Positions 17,912 through 26,005 of a stretch of DNA of 64,000 nt are shown in pieces. Each line of letters starts with the position of its first letter. The first letter of the stretch is position 1. Under the pieces are notes generated by a model that was not told the origin of the DNA, ran no database searches, and saw only the letters and a program-made list of their open reading frames with translations. A program made the translations under genes and the position numbers. The DNA comes from an uncultured Isosphaeraceae bacterium (lineage in GTDB: Bacteria; Planctomycetota; Planctomycetia; Isosphaerales; Isosphaeraceae). Location of the stretch: the NCBI GenBank assembly GCA_945957605.1, contig CAMFLR010000011.1, forward strand, positions 62,001 to 126,000, given 5' to 3'.

Positions 17912-19312
17912 ATGTCTGCCGCCGAGCTTGCTTATGCTTCGTTGCCAACGCTTGGGGCGAGGATTCGTACGGGCGAGGTCACGAGCGTCGAGCTGACGAA
18001 GTTTTTTCTTGGACGGCTTGAACAGCTCGGGTCGAAATACAATTGCGTTTGCACGATTACACGCGACCTCGCGCTCGACCAGGCCCGCGCCGCTGATGCC
18101 GATCTCAAAGCAGGACGCGATCGTGGTCCGCTGCACGGCATTCCCTATGGTGCAAAGGATTTGCTCGCCACGAAGGGAATTCCCACTTCGTGGGGTGCGG
18201 CGCCTTACAAGAACCGTATCATCGATCAGGATGCTACAGTCGTTCGCAAACTGCGAGAAGCTGGCGCTGTGCTTGTTGGTAAACTGAGCATGGTCGAAAT
18301 TGCCGGCGGCATGGGATACCACCAGGCGAATGCGAGTCTGACCGGGCCGGGGCTGAATCCCTGGGATAATGAGCGTTGGAGCGGAGGAAGTTCGTCGGGC
18401 TCGGGGTCGGCCGTGGCGGCGGGTCTAGTGCCGTTTGCGATTGGATCGGAGACAATCGGCAGTATCAATTCGCCGAGTAGCCAGTGTGGACTCACAGGCC
18501 TGCGAACGACTTATGGACGAGTGTCGCGAGCCGGTGCGATGGCGTTGAGTTGGACGCTCGACAAGATCGGGCCAATGGCACACTCAGCGCATGATTGTGG
18601 TTTGATTCTGCAGGCGATCGCTGGCGCCGATCCGGCAGATCCTTCGGCCTTTGATCGGCCGTTCGTCTGGAGCGGCAGTCGTCTGCCCGAGCGCAAGCTA
18701 AAACTCGCGATCCTGAGGGACGGCGTGAAGGACGCTCAGCCCGAGGTGCGCGATCAATTTGCGCGAGCACTGAAGGTGTTTGAGGGGTTTGCGACGATCG
18801 AAGAAACCACCGTGCCGAGTTGGCCGAGTGGAGTGGTCGCCAGCACGGTGCTGCACGCTGAAATGGCATCGGCGTTTGAAGAAATGATGGAAAGTGGCGC
18901 GGTATTTGGTCTCACTGCGCCTGAAGACAAGATCGGCGGATTTGCGTCGACAACCATTCTGGCCACCGAGTATCTTCGCGCACAGCGCATCCGCGCGCGC
19001 ATTTGCCGCGAGTATGATGCATGGCTTTCGCAGTTCGATGCCGTGCTCACGGCCGGTCGCTCGGGAACGGCCGAAAAAATCACCAAAGGCCTGGGCAAGC
19101 CGTTCGGCTCGAAATCGTTGCTGCTCGAAGGCAATGTCTGCGGCACGCCGGCTGTCACGCTGCCGATGGGGTTCGACAACGAACATCTGCCGACTTCGCT
19201 GCAAATCGACGGTCGCGCGTATGCTGAAGGATCGCTGCTGGCGATCGCCGCGGCGTATCAGAATGCGACTGGCTGGCATCTGGAACATCCCAAGGAGGAT
19301 AAATCGTCATGA
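17912..19312 (+). CDS. Amidase (amidase signature family)
   Basis: A 466-residue hydrolase of the amidase signature superfamily, which cleaves amides through a Ser-cisSer-Lys triad. The lysine is in PYGAKDLLATKG near residue 80, the Gly/Ser-rich signature GGSSSGSGSAVAAG near 157-170 holds the cis-serine, and GSETIGSINSP (178-188) supplies the nucleophile at Ser184; the usual GSDTGGSIR sequence is modified here. I chose the ATG at 17912, 64 bases after the Tat gene, because the longer frame adds 38 residues not resembling the family. The gene overlaps the following esterase start by 4 bases. Confidence 0.9.
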   Translation: MSAAELAYASLPTLGARIRTGEVTSVELTKFFLGRLEQLGSKYNCVCTITRDLALDQARAADADLKAGRDRGPLHGIPYGAKDLLATKGIPTSWGAAPYKNRIIDQDATVVRKLREAGAVLVGKLSMVEIAGGMGYHQANASLTGPGLNPWDNERWSGGSSSGSGSAVAAGLVPFAIGSETIGSINSPSSQCGLTGLRTTYGRVSRAGAMALSWTLDKIGPMAHSAHDCGLILQAIAGADPADPSAFDRPFVWSGSRLPERKLKLAILRDGVKDAQPEVRDQFARALKVFEGFATIEETTVPSWPSGVVASTVLHAEMASAFEEMMESGAVFGLTAPEDKIGGFASTTILATEYLRAQRIRARICREYDAWLSQFDAVLTAGRSGTAEKITKGLGKPFGSKSLLLEGNVCGTPAVTLPMGFDNEHLPTSLQIDGRAYAEGSLLAIAAAYQNATGWHLEHPKEDKSS

Positions 19313-20475
19313 TGACTCTCCCCACTCTGACGCTTGCGCTCGCCATCATGGGCTCTGCTGAACCGATCAAGGCCGGCGCACTTCTGGAATTGACACAGGT
19401 GCCACCGCGAGGCGCCGCGGCCGAAGTGATTGCCGCCCGGATTCGTGCGTCGTATCCGGAAGGAACGAATCTTGCGTTAGGCATGCATGCGCCGCTTGTG
19501 GATAACGACGCGGTCGCATTCATCTTCGAGGCGAAAGATGCCAAGGATGTGCGCGTTGGTGGGATGATCAACCACTCGCGCGGACTCGACCTCGTACCGC
19601 TCGACAAGACGGGGCTCTGGGTTCGTGTCGAACGCATTCCCACTGACACCAAGTTCGCGTTTCACTATGTGGTCGACGACAAGAAGATCGGCGGCAAGGT
19701 TTGCGAAATGCCCGACTGGCAGTATCCGCCGGAATCGAAACAGGTGGCTGAGCGCAAGTACGGCACGACCGTCCCCTTCAACTTCCGCAGCGATGTTTTC
19801 AACAACAATCGCACCGGCAAGATTTATGTCCCGGCCGCCTACAAGGCTGATGGTCCGCCCGCGGCGCTCATGGTGTTTCAGGACGGCGATGCGTACGTCA
19901 TGGAGCATGTTGGCACGGTTGTTGACAACTTGATCGCCGCCAAGCAAATGCCTGTGACGATTCTCATCTTGCTCAACCCGGGTGTGAACGATGACAAATC
20001 ATCGAATCGAAGCGTTGAATACGACACGCTGAGCGATAAGTACGCGACGTTTCTGGAACGCGAAGTTCTCCCGCGCGTGGAAAAGGAATACAACGTGCGG
20101 AAGGATGCCAAGGGACGAGCGATTGGAGGGGCATCGTCGGGCGGAATTTGCTCGTTCACGGTCGCGTGGAATCGCCCCGACCTGTTCGGTCGCGTTTGCT
20201 CGCACATCGGCAGTTTTACGAACATCCGCGGCGGCGATGCCTATCCCGAAATGATTCGTGCCACGCCCAGGAAACCAATCAAGGTTTTCATGCATGACGG
20301 CACAAATGACTTGATCAATCAGCACGGTGACTGGTGGCAGGCAAACGAAGCGATGTACGCTGCGCTCAAAGAAAAGGGCTACAACGTGTTCTTTCTCAAG
20401 GATCGGGGATTTCACGCGTATTGGTCGTGCGGACGTGTCCTGCCGGAGTCGCTGCGACGGACCTGGGCAGATTGA
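19309..20475 (+). CDS. Enterochelin esterase-like alpha/beta hydrolase, secreted
   Basis: A 388-residue protein with a short N-terminal hydrophobic signal, an N-terminal beta-sandwich region (about 60-150) and a C-terminal alpha/beta hydrolase domain of the esterase D/Fes type. The nucleophile motif is GGASSGG near 272-277; the acid is probably in MHDGTNDL and the histidine in DRGFHAYWS near the C-terminus. A strong AAGGAGGA lies 9-12 bases upstream of tandem ATG codons at 19309/19312, overlapping the amidase stop. Substrate unknown; it is last in the peptide/amide cluster. Confidence 0.85.
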   Translation: MMTLPTLTLALAIMGSAEPIKAGALLELTQVPPRGAAAEVIAARIRASYPEGTNLALGMHAPLVDNDAVAFIFEAKDAKDVRVGGMINHSRGLDLVPLDKTGLWVRVERIPTDTKFAFHYVVDDKKIGGKVCEMPDWQYPPESKQVAERKYGTTVPFNFRSDVFNNNRTGKIYVPAAYKADGPPAALMVFQDGDAYVMEHVGTVVDNLIAAKQMPVTILILLNPGVNDDKSSNRSVEYDTLSDKYATFLEREVLPRVEKEYNVRKDAKGRAIGGASSGGICSFTVAWNRPDLFGRVCSHIGSFTNIRGGDAYPEMIRATPRKPIKVFMHDGTNDLINQHGDWWQANEAMYAALKEKGYNVFFLKDRGFHAYWSCGRVLPESLRRTWAD

Positions 20476-20480
20476 ATGAA

Positions 20481-20516
20481 CAACGGCTGGAGTGAATCGT
20501 CTCACTCCAGCCGTTG
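20481..20516. terminator. Bidirectional terminator hairpin
   Basis: A perfect 15-bp stem (CAACGGCTGGAGTGA with its complement at 20502-20516) around a 6-base loop lies between two convergent genes, 5 bases after the esterase stop and 20 bases from the stop of the cytochrome/monooxygenase gene. There is no strong U tract on either side, so it may act as a transcript-end stabiliser as well as a terminator. Confidence 0.8.
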
Positions 20517-20536
20517 AGTTCAATCGGCTAGATCGC

Positions 20537-21898
20537 TTACGGCTTCGCGGGACGCGTGATCATCGCACGCAACCTTCCGCCGGCCTTGGGCGGTTGGTTG
20601 TTCAGGTGCTCGTCGTCGCGCGTAAGCTGCAGGAAGCCGATGCACATTTCGTTCGTCGTTTGCTCGCCCCAGGTCACGTCGACGGGCGGCTTGCTCGGGT
20701 TCGACGGATTCTTTTCCGAGTTATCGAAGTGCGCGAGCATTTTGATTGTCGTGCCTGAGGGGAGCGCGGGGGGCTTGTCGAATTCGTAGGTATCTTGCCA
20801 GTTGAAGTCCCAGCGGTCGACTTTGATGAGCGTTTGCTTCGTGCCGTCGGGCCGCTCGGCGACCATTTGAAAATCCTTGCCCAGCCAGTGCATATGTGGA
20901 ACAACCGCGAACAGGTGCGCGTCGTAGGGCACTCGCCATTCGCCCGTTATTTCGTAATTCTCAGTACCGGCGGGGATTCTGAGGTTGGGTCGACTTAGCA
21001 GGCCGGGACGCGGCGGGAAAACAGCGCCTGGTCGTACGAGTTTGTCGGTCGGCGTTTTGGCGAAGTAGAGCGCGATCGACGTCGCATCTTTTTCAACCTT
21101 ACCGCTCTTGTGGTAGTGGATCTGGATGAGAATATCGGCGCCGGCGGGAATGAAACGGCCAACTCCAGTGGGGAGCGGTCGCGGTGCTTTTCCGGGTGCC
21201 CAGCCTCCCAGGCCGCCCGACGGAATGAACGGCAGGCCTGAGGGGAGCGAACCGAAGCCGGCAAATGTCTTATAGCCGACTTCGGGGTCGGCCTTGTCGA
21301 GTTCCTTGGCGCGGCCGGTGGTGTCGAACCCGGAGAGGATATGGTGCACCACCTTCGCGTTGCCAGCTCGGAAATCAACGGCGGAGACCCATCGCCCTTC
21401 GGTGAGACCGGACGGAATCACGAAGACACGAAACTCGTCCTTGCCTTCGGCGCCGAGTGTGTAGGACTCTGACGGTGTGAGCACGAGGTCTGGCTTGCCG
21501 AGGGCCCATTCCGAGTCGAATGACCGCGGCGGCGGCGCGTCTTTGGGATCACCCTCGGGAGAGCCAGCCTTTACCCAGGCTTCGATTGCGCTGCGTTCGA
21601 CCGAACTCAGTACGCGGGCGTCGCGAAATGGGCCGCCTTCTTTGGTTGATGCGTGCCAGGGAGGCATGCGCTGGTCGTCGATGACGGCGGCGATGTCGGA
21701 CGAGCGTTTTCTCGCTTGCTCATAGGTCAGGAGTGAAAATGGCGCAACTTGACCGGGGCGATGGCACTCCTGGCAGTGCTTCTGCACGATCGGCTCAACG
21801 TCGCGATGATAAGTTGGAGTCGCCGCCTGAGCCGACGATGTTGCAACGGTTCCAAGACACAAGCCAAGTCCAACGATCGACTTCATTCGCGGTCCCAT
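20537..21898 (-). CDS. Cytochrome c/copper type II monooxygenase-like protein
   Basis: A 453-residue exported protein combining an N-terminal c-type heme module (CQECH soon after the signal peptide, context RPGQVAPFSLLTYEQARKR) with a C-terminal ascorbate-dependent copper monooxygenase-like region. Candidate copper ligands are the His pair in VVHHILSGFD near 185, IHYH near 260, PHMHWLGKD near 335 and Met in TNEMCIGF near 416, the same order of elements as in peptidylglycine monooxygenase. Substrate unknown; the heme could deliver electrons in place of ascorbate (inference). I chose the ATG at 21898 with GGAG upstream; a second ATG at 21886 begins closer to the signal peptide. Confidence 0.85.
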   Translation of the reverse strand: MGPRMKSIVGLGLCLGTVATSSAQAATPTYHRDVEPIVQKHCQECHRPGQVAPFSLLTYEQARKRSSDIAAVIDDQRMPPWHASTKEGGPFRDARVLSSVERSAIEAWVKAGSPEGDPKDAPPPRSFDSEWALGKPDLVLTPSESYTLGAEGKDEFRVFVIPSGLTEGRWVSAVDFRAGNAKVVHHILSGFDTTGRAKELDKADPEVGYKTFAGFGSLPSGLPFIPSGGLGGWAPGKAPRPLPTGVGRFIPAGADILIQIHYHKSGKVEKDATSIALYFAKTPTDKLVRPGAVFPPRPGLLSRPNLRIPAGTENYEITGEWRVPYDAHLFAVVPHMHWLGKDFQMVAERPDGTKQTLIKVDRWDFNWQDTYEFDKPPALPSGTTIKMLAHFDNSEKNPSNPSKPPVDVTWGEQTTNEMCIGFLQLTRDDEHLNNQPPKAGGRLRAMITRPAKP

Positions 21899-21953
21899 GC
21901 GTCCATCTCCGAAAAACCAAAAATCATGCTTCACTCTCAAGAGTAATACACCG

Positions 21954-22850
21954 TTAGGTGCCCTGGAGTTTCGAATCGCCGTTGATGACGCTTTGCATCA
22001 CCTCTTCGATGCTCGGCCGCGGCAGGTCGTGCAACACTTCATCCCAGCGCGTTGTGTCGAGCGAAACGTCGAGCGGGCGGGGTTCGGCGAGTTGTGCGTC
22101 GCGCTGGAGGTTGCTGCGGACGAGGTCTGGGTCTAGTCCCAGCGCAATCGCCGCCCGCTGGACCAGTTCAAACCGGCTCATGCGCTGGCGCCCCGCGACG
22201 TGAATCACGCCTGTCACTTTGCGTTCAGCCAGGCGAACGAGCGCCCGCGCTGCGGTTGCCAGATCGAGCGGCGTGCGAAATTCGTCGCTGAACATTGTCT
22301 GTGGCTCGCCAACACGGAGTGCAGCCATCGTGCGATCGAAATAAGTGTCTCGGCCGGCGCGACTGAATCCAAAAAGCAGGCTGACTCGTGCGACTAGTCC
22401 CGTCGGAATCGCCCGAACCGCTGATTCCGCTTCGGCCTTCGACTGACCGTAGAGCAGGACGGGGTTCGTTTCGTCCGCTTCGCACCACCAAGATTTCGAA
22501 CCGTCGAAGACGAGGTCCGTCGAGCTGAAGACCATCGCAGAACCGCTACGACCACACCAATCGGCGATCCGCCGGGTTGCTTCAACATTCACCAGCCAGG
22601 CGCGTTCGCGGTTGAGCCGAACGCCCTCAGCCGTACTTACCGCGGCGAGATGAACCACAGCTTCTGGGCGAATCTCGGCCAGAAGTCTTTCGATGTCGGT
22701 CACTTCGAGATCGACGGGTTGAATCTCGACTCCGCCCCGCGTCCCGGACCGGGTGTGTCCCCAGGCAATCGCGTCGTGCCCTCGTGCAACGAGTTCGTCC
22801 AGAGCGTAGGCGCCGAGTTGCCCACCCGCACCCGTAAGCAAAACCCTCAT
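21954..22850 (-). CDS. RmlD-like dTDP-4-dehydrorhamnose reductase / NAD-dependent epimerase family
   Basis: A 298-residue extended SDR. The nucleotide-binding motif TGAGGQLG is at residues 6-13, the second strand is preserved, and a catalytic YGQSK lies near 133. The overall length and the segment PEAVVHLAAVSTAEG match RmlD-type sugar nucleotide reductases. No other rhamnose genes are nearby, so the substrate is unsure. I use the ATG at 22850, where the motif-bearing strand begins; upstream in-frame codons are poorly conserved in composition. Confidence 0.85.
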   Translation of the reverse strand: MRVLLTGAGGQLGAYALDELVARGHDAIAWGHTRSGTRGGVEIQPVDLEVTDIERLLAEIRPEAVVHLAAVSTAEGVRLNRERAWLVNVEATRRIADWCGRSGSAMVFSSTDLVFDGSKSWWCEADETNPVLLYGQSKAEAESAVRAIPTGLVARVSLLFGFSRAGRDTYFDRTMAALRVGEPQTMFSDEFRTPLDLATAARALVRLAERKVTGVIHVAGRQRMSRFELVQRAAIALGLDPDLVRSNLQRDAQLAEPRPLDVSLDTTRWDEVLHDLPRPSIEEVMQSVINGDSKLQGT

Positions 22851-22995
22851 ATCCACCAATCTCCTCAGATTTTCTAATTTGTGTGTTTTATCTGAATTCA
22901 CAACAGTTCAAGTCGAGTGGAGCCGATGCTAATGAGCGTGGCTTGGTAGCGGAACAAAATTGCGTCCTCATGGGAGGCGTGGGAGGGGCGGGCTG

Positions 22996-23877
22996 ATGGA
23001 CATTCGCGAGTTGCCTATTGATGAGGTGGTCCTCGACCCGAGCTTGAACCTGCGCGACCGGCTCGACGATTTTACAGTCGAGCGCTATGCGGACGCATGG
23101 AATCGGCTCCCGCCGGTGACCGTTTACGAAGTCGATGGCCAGTGGCTGCTTGCCGACGGTTTCCACCGTCACGCGGCGGCGGTGATGATCGGCCGACAGT
23201 CGATCCCTGCCGAAGTCGTGCACGGCACGATGGCGGAAGCCCTCGACTTCGTGTCGAGCGTGAACCTGTTTCACGGCCTCCCGTTGACCCGCGCTGAACG
23301 GCGGCGTGCGGTCGAGGTGAAGCTGCGGATTCATCCGGATTGGTCGGATCGTCGTCTGGCGGAAGAACTTGCGATCGGTCGTGAGCTGATCAGCAAGATT
23401 CGCAAGATGCTCGAAGAGTCCGGACAGATCCCGTCGGCGGTGAGCCGTGTTGGCTCGGACGGCAAGACGTACACGTCGGCCGGTCTCCCCAAAGATCCCA
23501 ACGAGCGCTTGCCCCGGTCGAACATGGGCGGCGGCCAGGAAGACCCGCGCGATCGCGGTGGTCGCGAGGCAGATAAGGCTCCCTGGGACGACACTTCGAG
23601 CCCGATGCCGCCCGTCCAAAACAGCGCGGGTTCGGCTCCGCCGTGGGAAGCGACAGATCCGAAGTCGGCTGCACTTGAGCCTTTGGTGGCTTCGGACGCT
23701 CCGACGATCGACGAGATGCTTGCCCTGATGACCAAGCAGGTCATGGAAGTGGTCAAGTGGGCGAATCACGAAGGCTTTATGGATAACTACAAGACGGCGT
23801 CGGCCAACTCGCGCGGGTTGTTCCAGACGTCGGTGCTCAAGCTGGCCGCCCGAGCCGACCAGCTCCGCAAGATGTAA
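22996..23877 (+). CDS. ParB-type N-terminal domain protein
   Basis: A 293-residue cytoplasmic protein with a ParB/Srx-like domain (about 1-90; PPVTVYEVDGQWLLADGFHR resembles the ParB nucleotide-binding box), then a helix-turn-helix-like segment WSDRRLAEELAIGRELISK near 115-135, a low-complexity Pro/Gly/Ser/Asp-rich linker, and a C-terminal helical region. There is no parA partner in the window and no parS-like site was noted, so it is more likely a ParB-family regulator or CTP-dependent switch than the chromosome segregation protein. A purine-rich GGGAGGGGCGGG precedes the ATG. Confidence 0.8.
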   Translation: MDIRELPIDEVVLDPSLNLRDRLDDFTVERYADAWNRLPPVTVYEVDGQWLLADGFHRHAAAVMIGRQSIPAEVVHGTMAEALDFVSSVNLFHGLPLTRAERRRAVEVKLRIHPDWSDRRLAEELAIGRELISKIRKMLEESGQIPSAVSRVGSDGKTYTSAGLPKDPNERLPRSNMGGGQEDPRDRGGREADKAPWDDTSSPMPPVQNSAGSAPPWEATDPKSAALEPLVASDAPTIDEMLALMTKQVMEVVKWANHEGFMDNYKTASANSRGLFQTSVLKLAARADQLRKM

Positions 23878-23893
23878 CTTGCTCACAGCAAGT
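23877..23893. terminator. Short hairpin spanning two convergent stop codons
   Basis: ACTTGCT and AGCAAGT form a 7-bp stem with a 3-base loop exactly between the ParB-domain gene and hemW, which end 5 bases apart. It includes the last base of one stop codon and all of the other. It is a plausible shared transcript end, but the stem is short and there is no U tract. Confidence 0.4.
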
Positions 23894-25043
23894 CGCAGAG
23901 CACTGAGTCGGCGAGGAACAGCCCCTCGCGCGTAAACGCGATTTTTTGGCCGTCGTCCGCGAGCAAACCGTGGGCGACGGCTTTTTTGATTGGCTCGCCC
24001 AGGAGCGCATCGAGGTCGAAACCGGTGCGAAGCTGGAAGTCATTGCGGTCGAGGCCGACCTGCGTGCGTCTGAGCATGAGCACCGAGGTTTCTCGCGCCC
24101 GCGCTTCGGGCTCGAGCGACTCCGCGGGGCCGGTTGGATCCTCCCCTGCCTCAATGCGCCTGAGATAGGCGCCGAGTTCGCGCGTGTTGGTTGCTCGTTC
24201 GCCACGGACGTATCGAGCTGCACCTAAACCAACACCGAAATAAGCGTCGTTCGCCCAGTAGACGAGGTTGTGGCGCGACTCGTGTCCTGGATGCGCGAAG
24301 TTGGAGATCTCGTACATCTGCAGGCCGGCCGAGGCGAGGCGGTCGATCGTGTGTTCGTACATCGTACGCTCGGTTTCCTCATCGAGCGACCGCACCGCGC
24401 CGTCGTTCCACTGCTTCCAGAGCGCGGTCCCCTTTTCGTAGACGAGGCCGTAGCAGGAGAGATGGCTGGGTTCGAAGGCGAGTGCAGTTTCGAGGTCGAA
24501 CTTCCACTGGTCGATTGTCGAACCGGGGACGCCGAAAATCAGGTCGAGCGACCAGCGAGGAAACGCCGGCTTGACGAGTTCGAGCGCGCGGGCAACCTCA
24601 TCGGGACCGTGGTTGCGTTCGAGCGTGCGCAATAGATCGGTGTGAAACGACTGAGCGCCGAGACTGACGCGATTCACGCCGCCGGCGACGAGTGCTTCCA
24701 CTTTTGCAGCATCGAGGGTGCCGGGATTCGCCTCGACCGTCCATTCGCCCTCGGGCGCGAGCGAAAACGCCGACTTGATGATGCGCATCAAGCGCGCGAG
24801 TTGATCGGCATCGAGACGCGTGGGAGTGCCGCCGCCGACGAAGATGGTGTCGACGGACTGCGACTGTCCACATGTGGCGACTTCGATCTCACGTTCAAGC
24901 GCAGCTAGATAGCGATCGGCCTGGGCATCGGCACCGGCGAGTGAGGCGAAGTCGCAGTATCCGCATTTATGAGCACAGAAAGGGATGTGCACATAAGCGG
25001 CGCGAGGCCAGATCCACGAGGGTTCGGCCGATCGTTGTGTCAT
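23883..25043 (-). CDS. hemW: Radical SAM heme chaperone HemW
   Basis: A 386-residue radical SAM protein formerly annotated as oxygen-independent coproporphyrinogen oxidase; HemW binds heme and delivers it to respiratory targets. The iron-sulfur motif is PFCAHKCGYCDF (Cys23, Cys27, Cys30), followed by VGGGTPTRLD near 70 and the HemW C-terminal region. The four-cysteine N-terminal pattern of true HemN (CxxxCxxCxC) is absent, since the residue after the third cysteine pair is Asp-Phe, which favours HemW. The gene starts 5 bases after the stop of a NifU-like gene, which fits an iron-sulfur supply link. Confidence 0.92.
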   Translation of the reverse strand: MTQRSAEPSWIWPRAAYVHIPFCAHKCGYCDFASLAGADAQADRYLAALEREIEVATCGQSQSVDTIFVGGGTPTRLDADQLARLMRIIKSAFSLAPEGEWTVEANPGTLDAAKVEALVAGGVNRVSLGAQSFHTDLLRTLERNHGPDEVARALELVKPAFPRWSLDLIFGVPGSTIDQWKFDLETALAFEPSHLSCYGLVYEKGTALWKQWNDGAVRSLDEETERTMYEHTIDRLASAGLQMYEISNFAHPGHESRHNLVYWANDAYFGVGLGAARYVRGERATNTRELGAYLRRIEAGEDPTGPAESLEPEARARETSVLMLRRTQVGLDRNDFQLRTGFDLDALLGEPIKKAVAHGLLADDGQKIAFTREGLFLADSVLCDLL

Positions 25044-25048
25044 GTCGT

Positions 25049-25306
25049 TCAGGACACTGATTCGAGGAAGCGAATTTCAGGAATGTGGGCCTTGATTGTG
25101 GCTTCGATTCCCATCGTCATCGTGATCGACGACGATGGGCAGCCGACGCATGCGCCTTGCATTCGTACTTGAACGATTTTATCGGCGTCGATACCAACGA
25201 GCTCGACATCGCCCCCGTCGGCCCGAAGACCGGGCCGGACGTAGGTGTCGAGCACGGCTTCGATGCGTGCTTTGAGATCGTCGTTTTTTGCGGGCGAGTC
25301 GGACAT
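25049..25306 (-). CDS. NifU C-terminal domain iron-sulfur scaffold protein
   Basis: An 85-residue protein consisting only of the NifU C-terminal domain, which assembles and transfers iron-sulfur clusters. The segment RPGLRADGGDVELVGID is diagnostic and the CxxC cluster-binding motif is GACVGCPSS (Cys53, Cys56). It lies 51 bases behind an RNA-binding protein gene and 5 bases ahead of hemW on the same strand, so it probably helps mature HemW and other Fe-S proteins (inference). Confidence 0.93.
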   Translation of the reverse strand: MSDSPAKNDDLKARIEAVLDTYVRPGLRADGGDVELVGIDADKIVQVRMQGACVGCPSSSITMTMGIEATIKAHIPEIRFLESVS

Positions 25307-25357
25307 GGGAGCCTTACTATCTCAGTGGTTCAGGGAAGCGAGGACGAGGGGAGCGGA

Positions 25358-25711
25358 TCAATAATCGCGGCCGCCACCATAATCTCCTCGACCACCTCCG
25401 CCGCCGCGGTAACCACCGCCTCCGTAACCGCCGCGTCCACCGCCCGCGCCACCACCTTCAGACCGCGGGCGAGCTTCGTTGACGGTGAGCCGGCGCCCCT
25501 GGAAATCGTTACCGTCGAGGGCTTCGATTGCGGCCTGGGCTTCGTTGTCGTCGTCCATTTCCACGAACCCGAAGCCACGACTCCGGTTCATTTCGCGGTC
25601 GATCAGAACCTGGGCGGATCTTACGACACCGTATTGTTCGAACAATTCTTGAAGATCTTCCGACGTGGTCGAGTAGGCAAGATTGCCCACATAAAGCCGC
25701 TTCGCCATCAT
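25358..25711 (-). CDS. RRM-domain RNA-binding protein, glycine-rich
   Basis: A 117-residue RNA-binding protein: one RNA recognition motif (residues 1-80) with RNP2 RLYVGNLAY and RNP1 RGFGFVEM intact, then a Gly/Arg/Tyr-rich tail (GGGRGGYGGGG). Proteins of this build occur in cyanobacteria and planctomycetes and are often induced by cold. Tandem ATG codons at 25711 and 25708 are equally possible starts; the longer frame upstream has no family resemblance. It leads the nifU-like/hemW run. Confidence 0.93.
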   Translation of the reverse strand: MMAKRLYVGNLAYSTTSEDLQELFEQYGVVRSAQVLIDREMNRSRGFGFVEMDDDNEAQAAIEALDGNDFQGRRLTVNEARPRSEGGGAGGGRGGYGGGGYRGGGGGRGDYGGGRDY

Positions 25712-25789
25712 TCGCGCCTGGTCGCCAGGCTCTCCGCATACTAAACGGGGCGTAGAATCACAGCCGAAATGCTGCCCCACTGTGATGAT

Positions 25790-25875
25790 AAATCACAATG
25801 TATTTGCGTTCAACGAAATTTGCGAACCTTCAGCAACTGCGGATCGTAGTGGTAGCGGCTAACCAGGCTGCTTGC
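25790..25875 (+). promoter_or_regulatory. Duplicated upstream region, copy A (before first DUF1573 gene)
   Basis: About 86 bases starting AAATCAC match, with small gaps, the segment at 27241-27325 before the second DUF1573 gene. Shared words include TGCGTTCAAC, CGAACCTTC and a final TTGCTTG or GCTTGC. It probably carries the promoter or a regulatory site and was copied with the gene. Which bases are the -35 and -10 elements I cannot say. Confidence 0.5.
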
Positions 25876-26005
25876 ATATCCCCATCGCCTGGTTGGTCGT
25901 GTTTTGCGCTCTTCATTCATCATTGATTCGCGTTCTTCTTTTTGACTCGTGACGCGAGCTGCGCCCGCTTACCCACACGGTCGAGCCGCGTTCGGGAGCG
26001 CTGCC

